From Planctomycetota bacterium (GTDB lineage: Bacteria > Planctomycetota > Phycisphaerae > Sedimentisphaerales > Anaerobacaceae): a DNA stretch of 45,000 bases. The position numbers and the translations under genes were made by a program. Numbering within the stretch: position 1 is the first letter of the stretch; the number at the start of each line of letters is the position of its first letter. Shown piece after piece: positions 34,460 through 42,800 of this stretch. The DNA is taken from the NCBI GenBank assembly GCA_019456145.1, contig VRUL01000034.1, positions 1 to 45,000 on the forward strand, given 5' to 3'. The notes below the pieces were generated by a model. It was not told where the DNA came from. It saw nothing but the letters and a program-made list of their open reading frames with translations, and ran no database searches.

Positions 34460-35539
34460 ATGGTCAATCGTACAAAAATCATCATTATTATGGTTTCGTG
34501 TTCCGCTCTTTATGCAGTTCAGGCCCGAGCTTTGGTTGCAACCCTTAACAACGACTTTTCCACCGGCAGCTTCAGATGGTTTGCCGGCCCCCCGGTGCTT
34601 GAGCCGATAGAGGTCGATGGCGAAAAATGGATTTCGGTAAAGGACCCCTCAATTGTCCGGTACAAGGGCAGGTGGCATCTGTTCTGCACGGTTCGCGGCC
34701 TAAAGCGAAGCCACGCGATTATCTATCTGACCTTTGAAAATTGGCCCCAGGCCAAAACAACCCCCCAGCAGGTCCTAAAATGCCATCCCGGCTACTTTTG
34801 TGCCCCGCACGTATTTTACTTCACGCCCCACAAGAAATGGTATCTTATATGCCAGGCCTCTGACGACACTTGGGAGCCAAAGTATCAGCCGGCTTTCTCC
34901 TCGACAACCGATATTACCTCCCCTGATTCGTGGAGCAGCCTGACACCCCTTTTCAAAACCAAACCGGCAAACATAAACGCATGGCTCGACTTCTGGGTCA
35001 TCTGCGATGATGCAAAGGCGCACCTGTTCTTTACTTCCCTCAACGGAAAGATGTGGCGAGCAGAGACCACCTTAGCGCAGTTCCCAGCAGGATGGTCGAC
35101 GCCCGTTCTCGCCCTCGAAGCCGACGTCTTCGAAGCCAGCCACACGTATCGCCTCAAAGGCTCGAACAAATACCTGACCCTGATTGAAGCTCAAAATGGT
35201 CATGGCTGGCGATACTACAAGGCTTATCTCGCCGACCGCCTCGACGGTGTCTGGACTCCCCTTGCTGCCGGCAAAGAAAAATCATTTGCATCGATGCTCA
35301 ATGTCCGCCACCCCTCAGAACGCTGGACCGACGTAATAAGCCACGGCGAATTGCTCCGCGCAGGATACAATGAGAAACTGGAAGTCGACCCTGACAATCT
35401 GCGATTTCTCTTCCAGGGAGTCGCTGATCCTCAGCGGTTAAGAAAATCCTACGGCCGAATCCCATGGCGGTTAGGCATCCTCGAACCCGCCCCCAAAACT
35501 GCTGCCATTTCAGAAATACACCCCAAGCCTCCCCGCTGA
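34460..35539 (+). CDS. GH62 alpha-L-arabinofuranosidase
   Basis: 359 aa; AAGGAG lies 9 nt before ATG 34460 (a GTG at 34343 opens the frame but has no support). Signal peptide ends about QARALVA. The five-bladed-propeller GH62 pattern is clear: FRWFAGPP, VKDPSIVRYKGRWHLF with the likely general-base Asp, APHVFYFTPHKKWYLICQ, WLDFWVICDDAKAHLFF, DVFEASHTYRLKG with the likely general-acid Glu, and DVISHGELLRAGY. The family removes arabinose side chains from arabinoxylan, so a plant-cell-wall diet is likely. It overlaps in another frame the N-terminal part of an HNH-AP2 coding remnant. Confidence 0.85.
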   Translation: MVNRTKIIIIMVSCSALYAVQARALVATLNNDFSTGSFRWFAGPPVLEPIEVDGEKWISVKDPSIVRYKGRWHLFCTVRGLKRSHAIIYLTFENWPQAKTTPQQVLKCHPGYFCAPHVFYFTPHKKWYLICQASDDTWEPKYQPAFSSTTDITSPDSWSSLTPLFKTKPANINAWLDFWVICDDAKAHLFFTSLNGKMWRAETTLAQFPAGWSTPVLALEADVFEASHTYRLKGSNKYLTLIEAQNGHGWRYYKAYLADRLDGVWTPLAAGKEKSFASMLNVRHPSERWTDVISHGELLRAGYNEKLEVDPDNLRFLFQGVADPQRLRKSYGRIPWRLGILEPAPKTAAISEIHPKPPR

Positions 35540-35582
35540 ACGCTCCAAACGCCTGCCCAACGGAAAATACTCACGCGTCCTG

Positions 35583-35945
35583 ATGCACCGAATGCTCATC
35601 AATGTCCCCGAAGGATACGTTATTGACCACATAAACGGCTTAAGCCTCGACAATCGAAAAGCAAACCTCCGCCCCGCCACCATCGCACAGAACGCATGGA
35701 ACTCAAAAAAGCGAAATCCCCGCTCTGGATATAAGGGCGTGTGGTTCGCTAAGGAAAAGGGCCTATGGCGGGCCGCTATCGTATGCAATCGAAAACGAAT
35801 TCACCTCGGATACTACAAAAACAAAACCGACGCCGCAAAAGCATATGACAAAGCCGCAAAAAAATACCACGGAGAATTTGCTGTTCTCAACTTCCCTCCG
35901 TTCTCTGGCCGGGATTTTTCATACAATGACCCTAATCCCGGCTGA
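35583..35945 (+). CDS. HNH endonuclease with AP2 DNA-binding domain (5'-truncated)
   Basis: 120 aa. HNH core DHINGLSLDNRKANLR (about residues 15-31), then a complete AP2 domain: SGYKGVWFAKEKGLWRAAI, IHLGYYKNKTDAAKAYDKAA and KYHGEFAVLNF. This pairing is common in homing-type nucleases of phages and mobile introns. Coding similarity continues upstream of the ATG in the same frame (ERSKRLPNGKYSRVL from about 35538) into the end of the GH62 gene, and the usual first part of the HNH domain is missing. It is therefore probably a truncated, perhaps inactive, copy. Its end overlaps the convergent gene by 14 nt. Confidence 0.7.
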   Translation: MHRMLINVPEGYVIDHINGLSLDNRKANLRPATIAQNAWNSKKRNPRSGYKGVWFAKEKGLWRAAIVCNRKRIHLGYYKNKTDAAKAYDKAAKKYHGEFAVLNFPPFSGRDFSYNDPNPG

Positions 35946-37410
35946 ATGCCAGAATAGGATAGAAGATAAACGGCAAAAGTAACAGCCCTATCCCAAATAG
36001 AATGCTACGCCCGAAACGGTTCGCTACACCCATTGATATCATTATCCAAAGTACTATCTGTGCTATGAGGCCTACTGGAAGGGCACAAGAGCCAACTATA
36101 GGAATGGCAAGACTAACAACTGCTGTAATGGTGCCAGCGAAGCAAGCTCCAAGCCCTACCCAGCCGGATTTATCACCAACCTCGGCCAGTACCCACATAT
36201 TATAGTAAGGAACTATCGCCGCCCAGCCCGGTTGTTCGGCTTTCTCAAATATAAACCACAACGAAATAAATTGAATCAGATAAATGATAAGCAGGAACAC
36301 GATGATACCGCAAAAGCTTTTTGCAACCAAATCACCAATATCCTCTAAGTCGGGCAATTCGGACTTCGCCGCCATCTCCGATAATTCAAGAAAGCTTTGT
36401 GGCCCTATTACCTCCGTCTGGCCCAGTGTCCCTTCCGCCGCTATCCCGTCAACTCTGAATCCCATATCAACTTGGCGAACAGAAGCGATAAAGACCTGTA
36501 TGCCTTCCTCGTAGCTCAGCTTATACAAAAGATAGTATTGATTTCCCGCAGGTCTCGCCTCGAAGTGTGCCGATACCATTTTCAATTCGACTCTCTCGCT
36601 CTTGCCTACCAGCTTCGCCAAACTCTCGATTTGCTCCTTACCGGTAGTCGCCTTCACTTCGGGACTAAGCTTTTCTATTGCTGTCTCGATATCCCCATCA
36701 GCCAGCAGCGCTATATATTCCTCGGTGAACTGCTGCACTTCATCAAAGTTGGCGTCAGCCTGAATTTCAGTAGTATCTAAACTGCTCATAAAGCTGCCAA
36801 TAAAACTTTTCACGGCCACATATCCAATCACAACCACCACGATGCAAACAGCCACGATAACAATGGGAACCACCAGCTTGCTCTTCTTCCGTTCTTCTCC
36901 GCCCTCGGTCGAAAAAGACGGTCTTGTTGGGAATTGGCTTGCAGATGATTCTGCTCCACTCGCATCGCCGGGTCCCTCTAATGGGCTCAGTTGAAAAGGA
37001 TCTTCGACTGCAGGCGCACTGGCCTCTAACTGAAGCAGATCATTCATGTCACCTAAATCAGCCGACCCGCCATCATCTGCAAAAGGCTGTTCTCCCACAA
37101 CCCCGCCAGTCGCCAATTCTTCTGGCACTTGAGGTTGCACCGGCTTGCTTGGCCCTTGCGGAACTCGAAGACGATGTTTGCATTTCGCACACGCGACCAC
37201 TTTGCCGGCATAATCCGGTGACAAACCAATCTTTTGCTGGCAGTTCGGGCACCGGAATTTGATAATACTCGTTTCACCCGAGCTTGCTACGCCCTCAGTT
37301 TGGGGGACTTGCAGAGGACTCTTGCACTTGGGACAGCGAACACGCTTGCCTGCATACCTGTCGTCGGCTTTTATCTTTTGACCGCAGTTACTGCAATTAA
37401 GCCGTATCAT
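35932..37410 (-). CDS. Zinc-ribbon membrane protein with DUF5684-like C-terminus
   Basis: 492 aa; AAAGGAGG lies 9 nt upstream of ATG 37410. Two tandem zinc ribbons (LNCSNCGQK ... RCPKCKS; FRCPNCQQK ... ACAKCKH), then an acidic linker, one membrane helix (VVPIVIVAVCIVVVVIGY), an external domain of about 120 residues (FTEEYIALLADGDIETAIEK, probably NTF2-like) and four C-terminal helices with GWAAIVPYYNMWVLAEVG, as in DUF5684. Zinc ribbons of this sort are abundant in planctomycetes. It could sense or organise something at the membrane; no activity can be assigned. The promoter is at 37436-37464. Confidence 0.72.
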   Translation of the reverse strand: MIRLNCSNCGQKIKADDRYAGKRVRCPKCKSPLQVPQTEGVASSGETSIIKFRCPNCQQKIGLSPDYAGKVVACAKCKHRLRVPQGPSKPVQPQVPEELATGGVVGEQPFADDGGSADLGDMNDLLQLEASAPAVEDPFQLSPLEGPGDASGAESSASQFPTRPSFSTEGGEERKKSKLVVPIVIVAVCIVVVVIGYVAVKSFIGSFMSSLDTTEIQADANFDEVQQFTEEYIALLADGDIETAIEKLSPEVKATTGKEQIESLAKLVGKSERVELKMVSAHFEARPAGNQYYLLYKLSYEEGIQVFIASVRQVDMGFRVDGIAAEGTLGQTEVIGPQSFLELSEMAAKSELPDLEDIGDLVAKSFCGIIVFLLIIYLIQFISLWFIFEKAEQPGWAAIVPYYNMWVLAEVGDKSGWVGLGACFAGTITAVVSLAIPIVGSCALPVGLIAQIVLWIMISMGVANRFGRSILFGIGLLLLPFIFYPILAFSRD

Positions 37411-37435
37411 AAATGAAAGCCTCCTTTGTATAAAC

Positions 37436-37464
37436 ATTATAACGATTGAGAAGGATTTTGTCTA
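37436..37464 (-). promoter_or_regulatory. Promoter of the zinc-ribbon/DUF5684 gene
   Basis: Minus strand TAGACA (37459-37464), 17 nt, TATAAT (37436-37441), 25 nt before the start at 37410. The second zinc-ribbon gene has TATAAT at 38632-38637, 30 nt before its start, but no good -35. Confidence 0.6.
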
Positions 37465-37485
37465 TCAAATTGATTTCAGCCATAA

Positions 37486-37629
37486 TCAAAAATACTCTCT
37501 CCCGGGATATCTGTTAATATTGTCAATAAGCATCTCTATATCAATCCCGTAATCAATTGCCGCATGGACCTCATCTGCTTGCCCTAAAGTTTCTTTGATT
37601 TTATTCTGCTCTCTTCTTATAGCGGCCAT
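37486..37629 (-). CDS. 47-codon open frame, possible gene end
   Basis: MAAIRREQNKIKETLGQADE and on to MLIDNINRYPGREYF. It has even codon use and a helical, charged look but no ribosome site, and lies directly upstream of the zinc-ribbon gene's promoter. Its last codons (CCCGGGAGAGT, then T-rich, GATTATG) recur at about 38663-38694 upstream of the second zinc-ribbon gene. It may be the 3' end of an older gene copied with the upstream region. 37438-37732 otherwise holds no gene. Confidence 0.3.
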   Translation of the reverse strand: MAAIRREQNKIKETLGQADEVHAAIDYGIDIEMLIDNINRYPGREYF

Positions 37630-37732
37630 AATATCATCATAACTTTGGTTGTGCTATCGTTCAATAAATATATCACTTCGAAAAAAAGGGCACTAATATC
37701 ATCCAACAGTTCAATCGGTCGTCAAGAGACCA

Positions 37733-38602
37733 TTATTCCCTTGCTAATAGCCTTTGGATTTGCCTGTCCAGACTTGTTGTATAAGTGATGCAGATTGAAT
37801 AGCTTATTATCCAGTCGAATCTCATCAGGTATTCACAGCACAGCAGAATCGCCGTGGCCGATAATGAGCTTAGTATAATTTCGCCGATAGTCGCATTTCG
37901 CCCGCTGATATACACCACGTCAAAATCTCTTTCTGTTAAAACGATACTTTCGAACTGATAAATCAATAGTCCACTATAAACTAAGTTCCAGATCCCAAAA
38001 AGGATCAACCATAAACTCCCGCCGCCGCGCACGATGTACCAGCCAATATAGATGCCCGTCCCCGAGCTAATGGTTACTGCAAAGAAAAGTATCAACACCT
38101 TTTCAAAGGAAGACTTAATCCTTTTGCTGAAAGCATGAAAAACACAAAGTGCCATGCCCAATCCAAAAGGCGCGAAAAAAAACAGTATACCCAAAGCAGC
38201 AGCCAAGCCGCTTGCGCCACACAAACGCCGGATAAAAGCATACATATCTTGACGCATGCCATCGTCGAGCATAAACAACAAAAGGAATGAGAAAGTCATT
38301 GAATAAAGAGCGCTCTCATTAAACCTTATATCGAAAAAACCCGGACTATCTTCAGGTATATCATCATCGAAGTATTCACGGCTCCCTTCTGTGGATTGCT
38401 CTTTAGCCTCTTTTGATTTGGAACTTGGATCAGTAGAAGATTGCTGACGCTTTTTTGAGCGCACGTGTTCACGTACCTTGATATATGTCGGTTCGGGAAT
38501 AATCCATGCAGCGAAACAATTCGGGCACTTCATCTGTCCTCCGGCTTCCTTTTCAGAGGCTACCAACTTGCACCTGCACTTCTTGCACTCAAATCGTATC
38601 AT
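37733..38602 (-). CDS. Zinc-ribbon protein with about six membrane helices
   Basis: 289 aa. The N-terminal zinc ribbon FECKKCRCKLVASEKEAGGQ then MKCPNCFAAWIIP is followed by a charged linker rich in Ser/Lys/Glu and about six hydrophobic helices (YSMTFSFLLLFML, LAAALGILFFFAPFGLGMAL, LILFFAVTISSGTGIYIGWY and others). The gene is related in design to its neighbour at 35932-37410 but has a different membrane part. Function unknown. GGAA upstream is a weak ribosome site. The stretch 38603-38944 holds its promoter, the copied upstream element and no gene. Confidence 0.68.
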   Translation of the reverse strand: MIRFECKKCRCKLVASEKEAGGQMKCPNCFAAWIIPEPTYIKVREHVRSKKRQQSSTDPSSKSKEAKEQSTEGSREYFDDDIPEDSPGFFDIRFNESALYSMTFSFLLLFMLDDGMRQDMYAFIRRLCGASGLAAALGILFFFAPFGLGMALCVFHAFSKRIKSSFEKVLILFFAVTISSGTGIYIGWYIVRGGGSLWLILFGIWNLVYSGLLIYQFESIVLTERDFDVVYISGRNATIGEIILSSLSATAILLCCEYLMRFDWIISYSICITYTTSLDRQIQRLLARE

Positions 38603-38959
38603 AAACCGATTCCGCTTTTTGCTCGTATATCATTATAGGTGATATCGAGAATTAATTTCCGTCATAATCAAAAAAAAACTCTCCCGGGATAGGCCTTTTG
38701 TACAAAAGACAGTTCAATCCTTACTGCCAAATGCCTCTAATCCCAGAATCTTATTTACCTCCAATAATCAAAAGGCCCCTTCACAGCACAGATGTACACG
38801 AATTATTGTAATGTGCATAAGCCCGGAAAATCCGATTTAAAGGGTATAGGCTCAGATTCCTTCTGTTAAACTATCTTATTTGCGAACTGTCCGCTTGAAT
38901 TATGTGTATAAATATATAAAATTGGAGATACAATTGCAAACGTAATGAGGTGCCAGAAG

Positions 38960-40024
38960 ATGAAGATGAAGAATGGTTTTCCAAAAAGACAATGGCTGTT
39001 ACTGATATTGCTTGTCCTCATTGCCGCTGGTAGTGGATTGACTCGTGTCTTCCTGTCGTTGCCCGTTGAGAATCCGGCTAATGACCGGCAAATCATATTT
39101 ACGGGTAATATAATAGGTGCACTGCAAAGGATAGCAGACTTTTTCCTTGATGGAATTTTGTTTTCGAAGGAGAAAAAGATGTACAATAAGCTAACTCCCG
39201 AAGAAGAGCGCATTATCATTCACAAAGGAACAGAGCCGCCTTTCAGCGGCAAATATGATAAACATTTCGAAAAAGGCGCTTACACATGCAGGCGTTGTGG
39301 AGCCGAGCTTTTCGAATCGTCCTCGAAGTTTAAGTCTGAATGTGGCTGGCCCAGCTTTGACGACCAAATCGGACAGTCAGTCAAGCGTCTACCGGACGCC
39401 GATGGTGTACGCACTGAGATTCTCTGCGCAAAATGTGATGCGCATTTGGGCCATGTCTTTTTGGGTGAGAAATATACATCGAAGAACACTCGACATTGCG
39501 TAAATTCGGTCTCGATGGACTTTGTCCCGCCCCAAAAGCAGAAAAATCAAAAAGCAATATTCGCGTCTGGCTGTTTTTGGGGAACAGAATATCATTTTAA
39601 AAATGCCCCCGGCGTCATCTCGACCACTGTAGGCTATACCGGCGGCAAGCTCGACAATCCAACCTATAAACAGGTCTGTACAGACAGGACCGGCCACGCA
39701 GAGGCCGTCGAGGTCGTTTTTGACCCTGCTAAAACTACTTACCAGAAACTTGCCAAACTCTTCTTTGAAACCCATGACTTCACACAGCTAAACCGCCAGG
39801 GCCCCGATATAGGAATCCAGTATCGCTCTGCCATTTTCTTTCTTGACAAACAGCAGCAAAAGGTTGCTCAAAGACTGGTCGGGGAGCTAAAGAAAAAAGG
39901 CTTCGATGTAAAGACCCGGGTAGTTCCCGCAAAAATATTCTGGCCGGCTGAGCTATATCACCAGGACTATTACCAAAAGACCGGCAAGACCCCTTACTGC
40001 CACGTATATAAAAAGATTTTCTAA
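38960..40024 (+). CDS. msrBA: Membrane-anchored MsrB-MsrA methionine sulfoxide reductase fusion
   Basis: 354 aa; GAGGTG lies 7 nt before ATG 38960 (ATG 38945 is also in frame). A membrane anchor (QWLLLILLVLIAAGSGL) is followed by a linker and the MsrB domain (about 75-190): zinc cysteines 110, 113, 156 and 159, and catalytic Cys180 (TRHCVNSVSMDF). The MsrA domain (about 198-354) has catalytic Cys205 in GCFWGTE and GYTGG. It repairs both methionine-R- and -S-sulfoxides in exported proteins. B-before-A order is the less common fusion order but is known. It is divergent from the zinc-ribbon gene. Confidence 0.9.
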   Translation: MKMKNGFPKRQWLLLILLVLIAAGSGLTRVFLSLPVENPANDRQIIFTGNIIGALQRIADFFLDGILFSKEKKMYNKLTPEEERIIIHKGTEPPFSGKYDKHFEKGAYTCRRCGAELFESSSKFKSECGWPSFDDQIGQSVKRLPDADGVRTEILCAKCDAHLGHVFLGEKYTSKNTRHCVNSVSMDFVPPQKQKNQKAIFASGCFWGTEYHFKNAPGVISTTVGYTGGKLDNPTYKQVCTDRTGHAEAVEVVFDPAKTTYQKLAKLFFETHDFTQLNRQGPDIGIQYRSAIFFLDKQQQKVAQRLVGELKKKGFDVKTRVVPAKIFWPAELYHQDYYQKTGKTPYCHVYKKIF

Positions 40025-40065
40025 ATCCATCACGCCGGGTGTTAATCTTCAAGTTCAGCATTATA

Positions 40066-40440
40066 TTGCCTCTGACCCGCCACACTGATGGCGGACAAGA
40101 ATTGGGTTTGAATTGGCTTTGATTGGGTTCGTTTTGGGTTCGTTATTCCCACTCCACCAAGTGTCCTTTTTATCATATTCCTTTGTTAATAAATCGGTTA
40201 CGTTCATTTGACTTTTTCTGAAATTGGGTTCGTTTTCTCAAATAAGGTTATAATTGGCTGGCAATCTGGGCTGGATAGGCGGTTTGCGCAGCATGTAGCG
40301 TGGGAGAAAATAGCGTATAGCGTCCGCCAGAGGCGGATAAATATTGCGTATAGAACATATACAAAACACCTTTACGAATGATTAAAATTGGGTGGGCTGG
40401 CTGGCCCTATGTCCTTGCTGCGCAGCAGCTTACGACTTGC
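40066..40440. repeat. Long intergenic repeat, copy B
   Basis: Second copy of the repeat at 25083-25440 (shared hairpin, GGGTTCGTTTTGGGTTCGTT, GGGCTGGATAGGCGGTTTGC). Further right, 40441-40838 has no gene but a pair of AAGGC(G/A)TCTGGGTCCC motifs at 40625-40640 and about 40687-40702, and a duplicated ATGATTAATGATGAATGATT run between them. Confidence 0.72.
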
Positions 40441-40838
40441 GGTTCTCCGCTTTCGGTACTAATAATCAAGCCACAGAGCACACAGAGAAGCCTTATGGCT
40501 AAAGACTACGAACCAACAATTAGAGACTAAACATGTCTACATGTTATAATTATACCAAACTATCCCGGAATGTTCAATGAAAATCGAACATTTTTTGAAA
40601 AATTCACAAGAAGTAGTGGAATAAAGGCGTCTGGGTCCCCGTATAAATGATTAATGATGAATGATTAATGATAATTTGTTTAAATAAGGCATCTGGGTCC
40701 CTGCCTACTGCATGCAGGGATTCGGATTCAGGGCTGGACGCTATTTTTTTTAGTTTTATTTTGATATTTGCCTTATTTTCCCCTCCATGCTATCATTCCC
40801 AAAAATCAGGCTAAAAAGGATATTTGGAGAATAGCTAA

Positions 40839-42800
40839 ATGGCGAAGAAGAAGGTTAAAAGTGTTGAACCTGCAAGTAAGGATATAAAGCTGGATAGTAT
40901 CGCACGTCTTAAAGAAATCTTCCCACAGATAGTAAAAGACGGACGAATTGACTTTGAAACCTTAAAGAAACTTCTCGGCGATGAATTTGACGTAGATAAT
41001 GAACGATACGGTCTTAACTGGGCGGGAAAAACTGATTGCTTCAGACATATCAAGGAAACAACGACAGCAACATTAAAACCATGCCGTAAGGAATCAATAG
41101 ATTTCGACAATACTGAAAATATCTTTATTGAAGGTGATAACCTTGAAGTTTTAAAAGTTCTGCAGAAAAATTATTACGGCAAAATAAAGATGATTTATAT
41201 CGATCCTCCTTATAATACGGGTAATGACAGCTTTATCTATCCCGACCGGTTCAAAGAAGAAAAAGAAGATTATCAGCAGAGGGCAGGTATAAAGGACTAT
41301 GAAGGTTTTTTAATAAAGGATGGTTTCTGGCGAAAGAACAGTAAAGACAGTGGACATTTTCATTCCAACTGGCTTTCAATGATGTATACGCGTCTTTTCA
41401 TTGCAAAAAATCTCTTGAGTCCAGATGGTATTATGTTAGCAAGCATAGACGAAAATGAGGCATTTCACCTGAGATTACTTCTTGATGACATCTTTGGACC
41501 AAAATCTTATGCAGGTGAATTTGTCTGGAACACTCGTCATAGTCAACAACAGGGTTTAATAGCATCGTATCACGAGTATGTACTTGTTTATACAAAAATG
41601 GAAAAAAATTTATATCCAAATTTCAGCAACCCTGATGGTGGTATAATTATTGCCGGTGCTCTTAAGCGTATTTCTAAGGGAAATCCATCCAGTGATTTTG
41701 ACTTCCCAAATGGAATTAGGTGTGAAGCAAAAGATGGCACTCGCTTCTCTGGAAAGTGGGGGGAAATAGAAACAGTTGAGTTGATAAATGGAAAATTTAT
41801 TGTTGAAGATGGAAAAACTAAATATCCAATAACATTACGATCAGGCTGGACCCAACGTGACCAAATGGAAGCTTACTTTAGTAATTCTGGCCCAGTATAT
41901 GACACTAAAGGCCAACTAGTTGAGGAATTTTTCTTCACTAGCACCGGAAAACTTAAATGTATTAAAAACAAATCAAAGATAACACCAAGTTCAATACTTG
42001 ATGGCTTTGGAACCGTATCTAAAAGCACAAAGGAACTGACAAAGCTCATGGGTGGAGAGTTTTTTGAAAGACCTAAACCAGTAAACCTATTAGCTTACTT
42101 GATTGGATTGTGTACTGATCCAAATGACACTGTTTTTGACTTTTTTGCAGGATCGTGCACCACAGCTCACGCTGTATATGTAATTAACAACGAAACTAAA
42201 TCCAACCGAAGATTTATTTGTGTTCAATTGCCTGAACCGTGCGACCGGGAAAATCAAACAGGCAAGAATGCTATCAAAGCCGGTTTCAAGACAATCTCTG
42301 ATATTGGCAAAGAAAGAATCCGTAGATCAGCAAAGAAAATAAAAAAGGAATATGAAGGTAAGCTCGACTTTGATAAAAACAAACTTGATTTAGGATTTAA
42401 AGTATTCAAATTGGACCATAGCAATTTCAAACAGTGGCGAGAGAACATAAAGACTGCTGGTGAATTAAAAGAGCAGATTAAAATGTTCGTTGACAATACA
42501 AAAAAAGGTTCCGCTTCTGAAGATATGCTCTATGAAACAGTATTGAAAAACAGCAGATTCGATTTAAATGTAAAGGCCGATAAGAAAACCTTTGAGTCAA
42601 TTGATTATTACAGCCTTGCTGACGGTGATGAGATTGTTTGCCTTGCGGATAAAATCACAAAGAAACTAGTTGATAGGATATTGAAGGAAAAACCAGAGAA
42701 GTTTACCTGTCTTGATATCGCTTTTAAGGGAAATGACCAGCTAAAGACTAACACTGCCTTACAAATGGAAGCGGAAAAAATAGAGTTTAAGATAATATGA
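40839..42800 (+). CDS. mod: Type III restriction-modification methyltransferase subunit (Mod)
   Basis: 653 aa; GGAG 10 nt before the ATG. Beta-class N6-adenine methyltransferase: catalytic motif IV IYIDPPYNTGND at 119-130 comes before the AdoMet motif DTVFDFFAGSCTTAHAV (about 428-444). The central part differs most, as expected of the target recognition region (about 210-400). It forms the modification unit and gives sequence specificity to the Res subunit. Stop and next start overlap (ATGA at 42797-42800), so mod and res are translationally coupled. The AT-rich composition contrasts with the neighbours and suggests horizontal transfer. Confidence 0.9.
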   Translation: MAKKKVKSVEPASKDIKLDSIARLKEIFPQIVKDGRIDFETLKKLLGDEFDVDNERYGLNWAGKTDCFRHIKETTTATLKPCRKESIDFDNTENIFIEGDNLEVLKVLQKNYYGKIKMIYIDPPYNTGNDSFIYPDRFKEEKEDYQQRAGIKDYEGFLIKDGFWRKNSKDSGHFHSNWLSMMYTRLFIAKNLLSPDGIMLASIDENEAFHLRLLLDDIFGPKSYAGEFVWNTRHSQQQGLIASYHEYVLVYTKMEKNLYPNFSNPDGGIIIAGALKRISKGNPSSDFDFPNGIRCEAKDGTRFSGKWGEIETVELINGKFIVEDGKTKYPITLRSGWTQRDQMEAYFSNSGPVYDTKGQLVEEFFFTSTGKLKCIKNKSKITPSSILDGFGTVSKSTKELTKLMGGEFFERPKPVNLLAYLIGLCTDPNDTVFDFFAGSCTTAHAVYVINNETKSNRRFICVQLPEPCDRENQTGKNAIKAGFKTISDIGKERIRRSAKKIKKEYEGKLDFDKNKLDLGFKVFKLDHSNFKQWRENIKTAGELKEQIKMFVDNTKKGSASEDMLYETVLKNSRFDLNVKADKKTFESIDYYSLADGDEIVCLADKITKKLVDRILKEKPEKFTCLDIAFKGNDQLKTNTALQMEAEKIEFKII

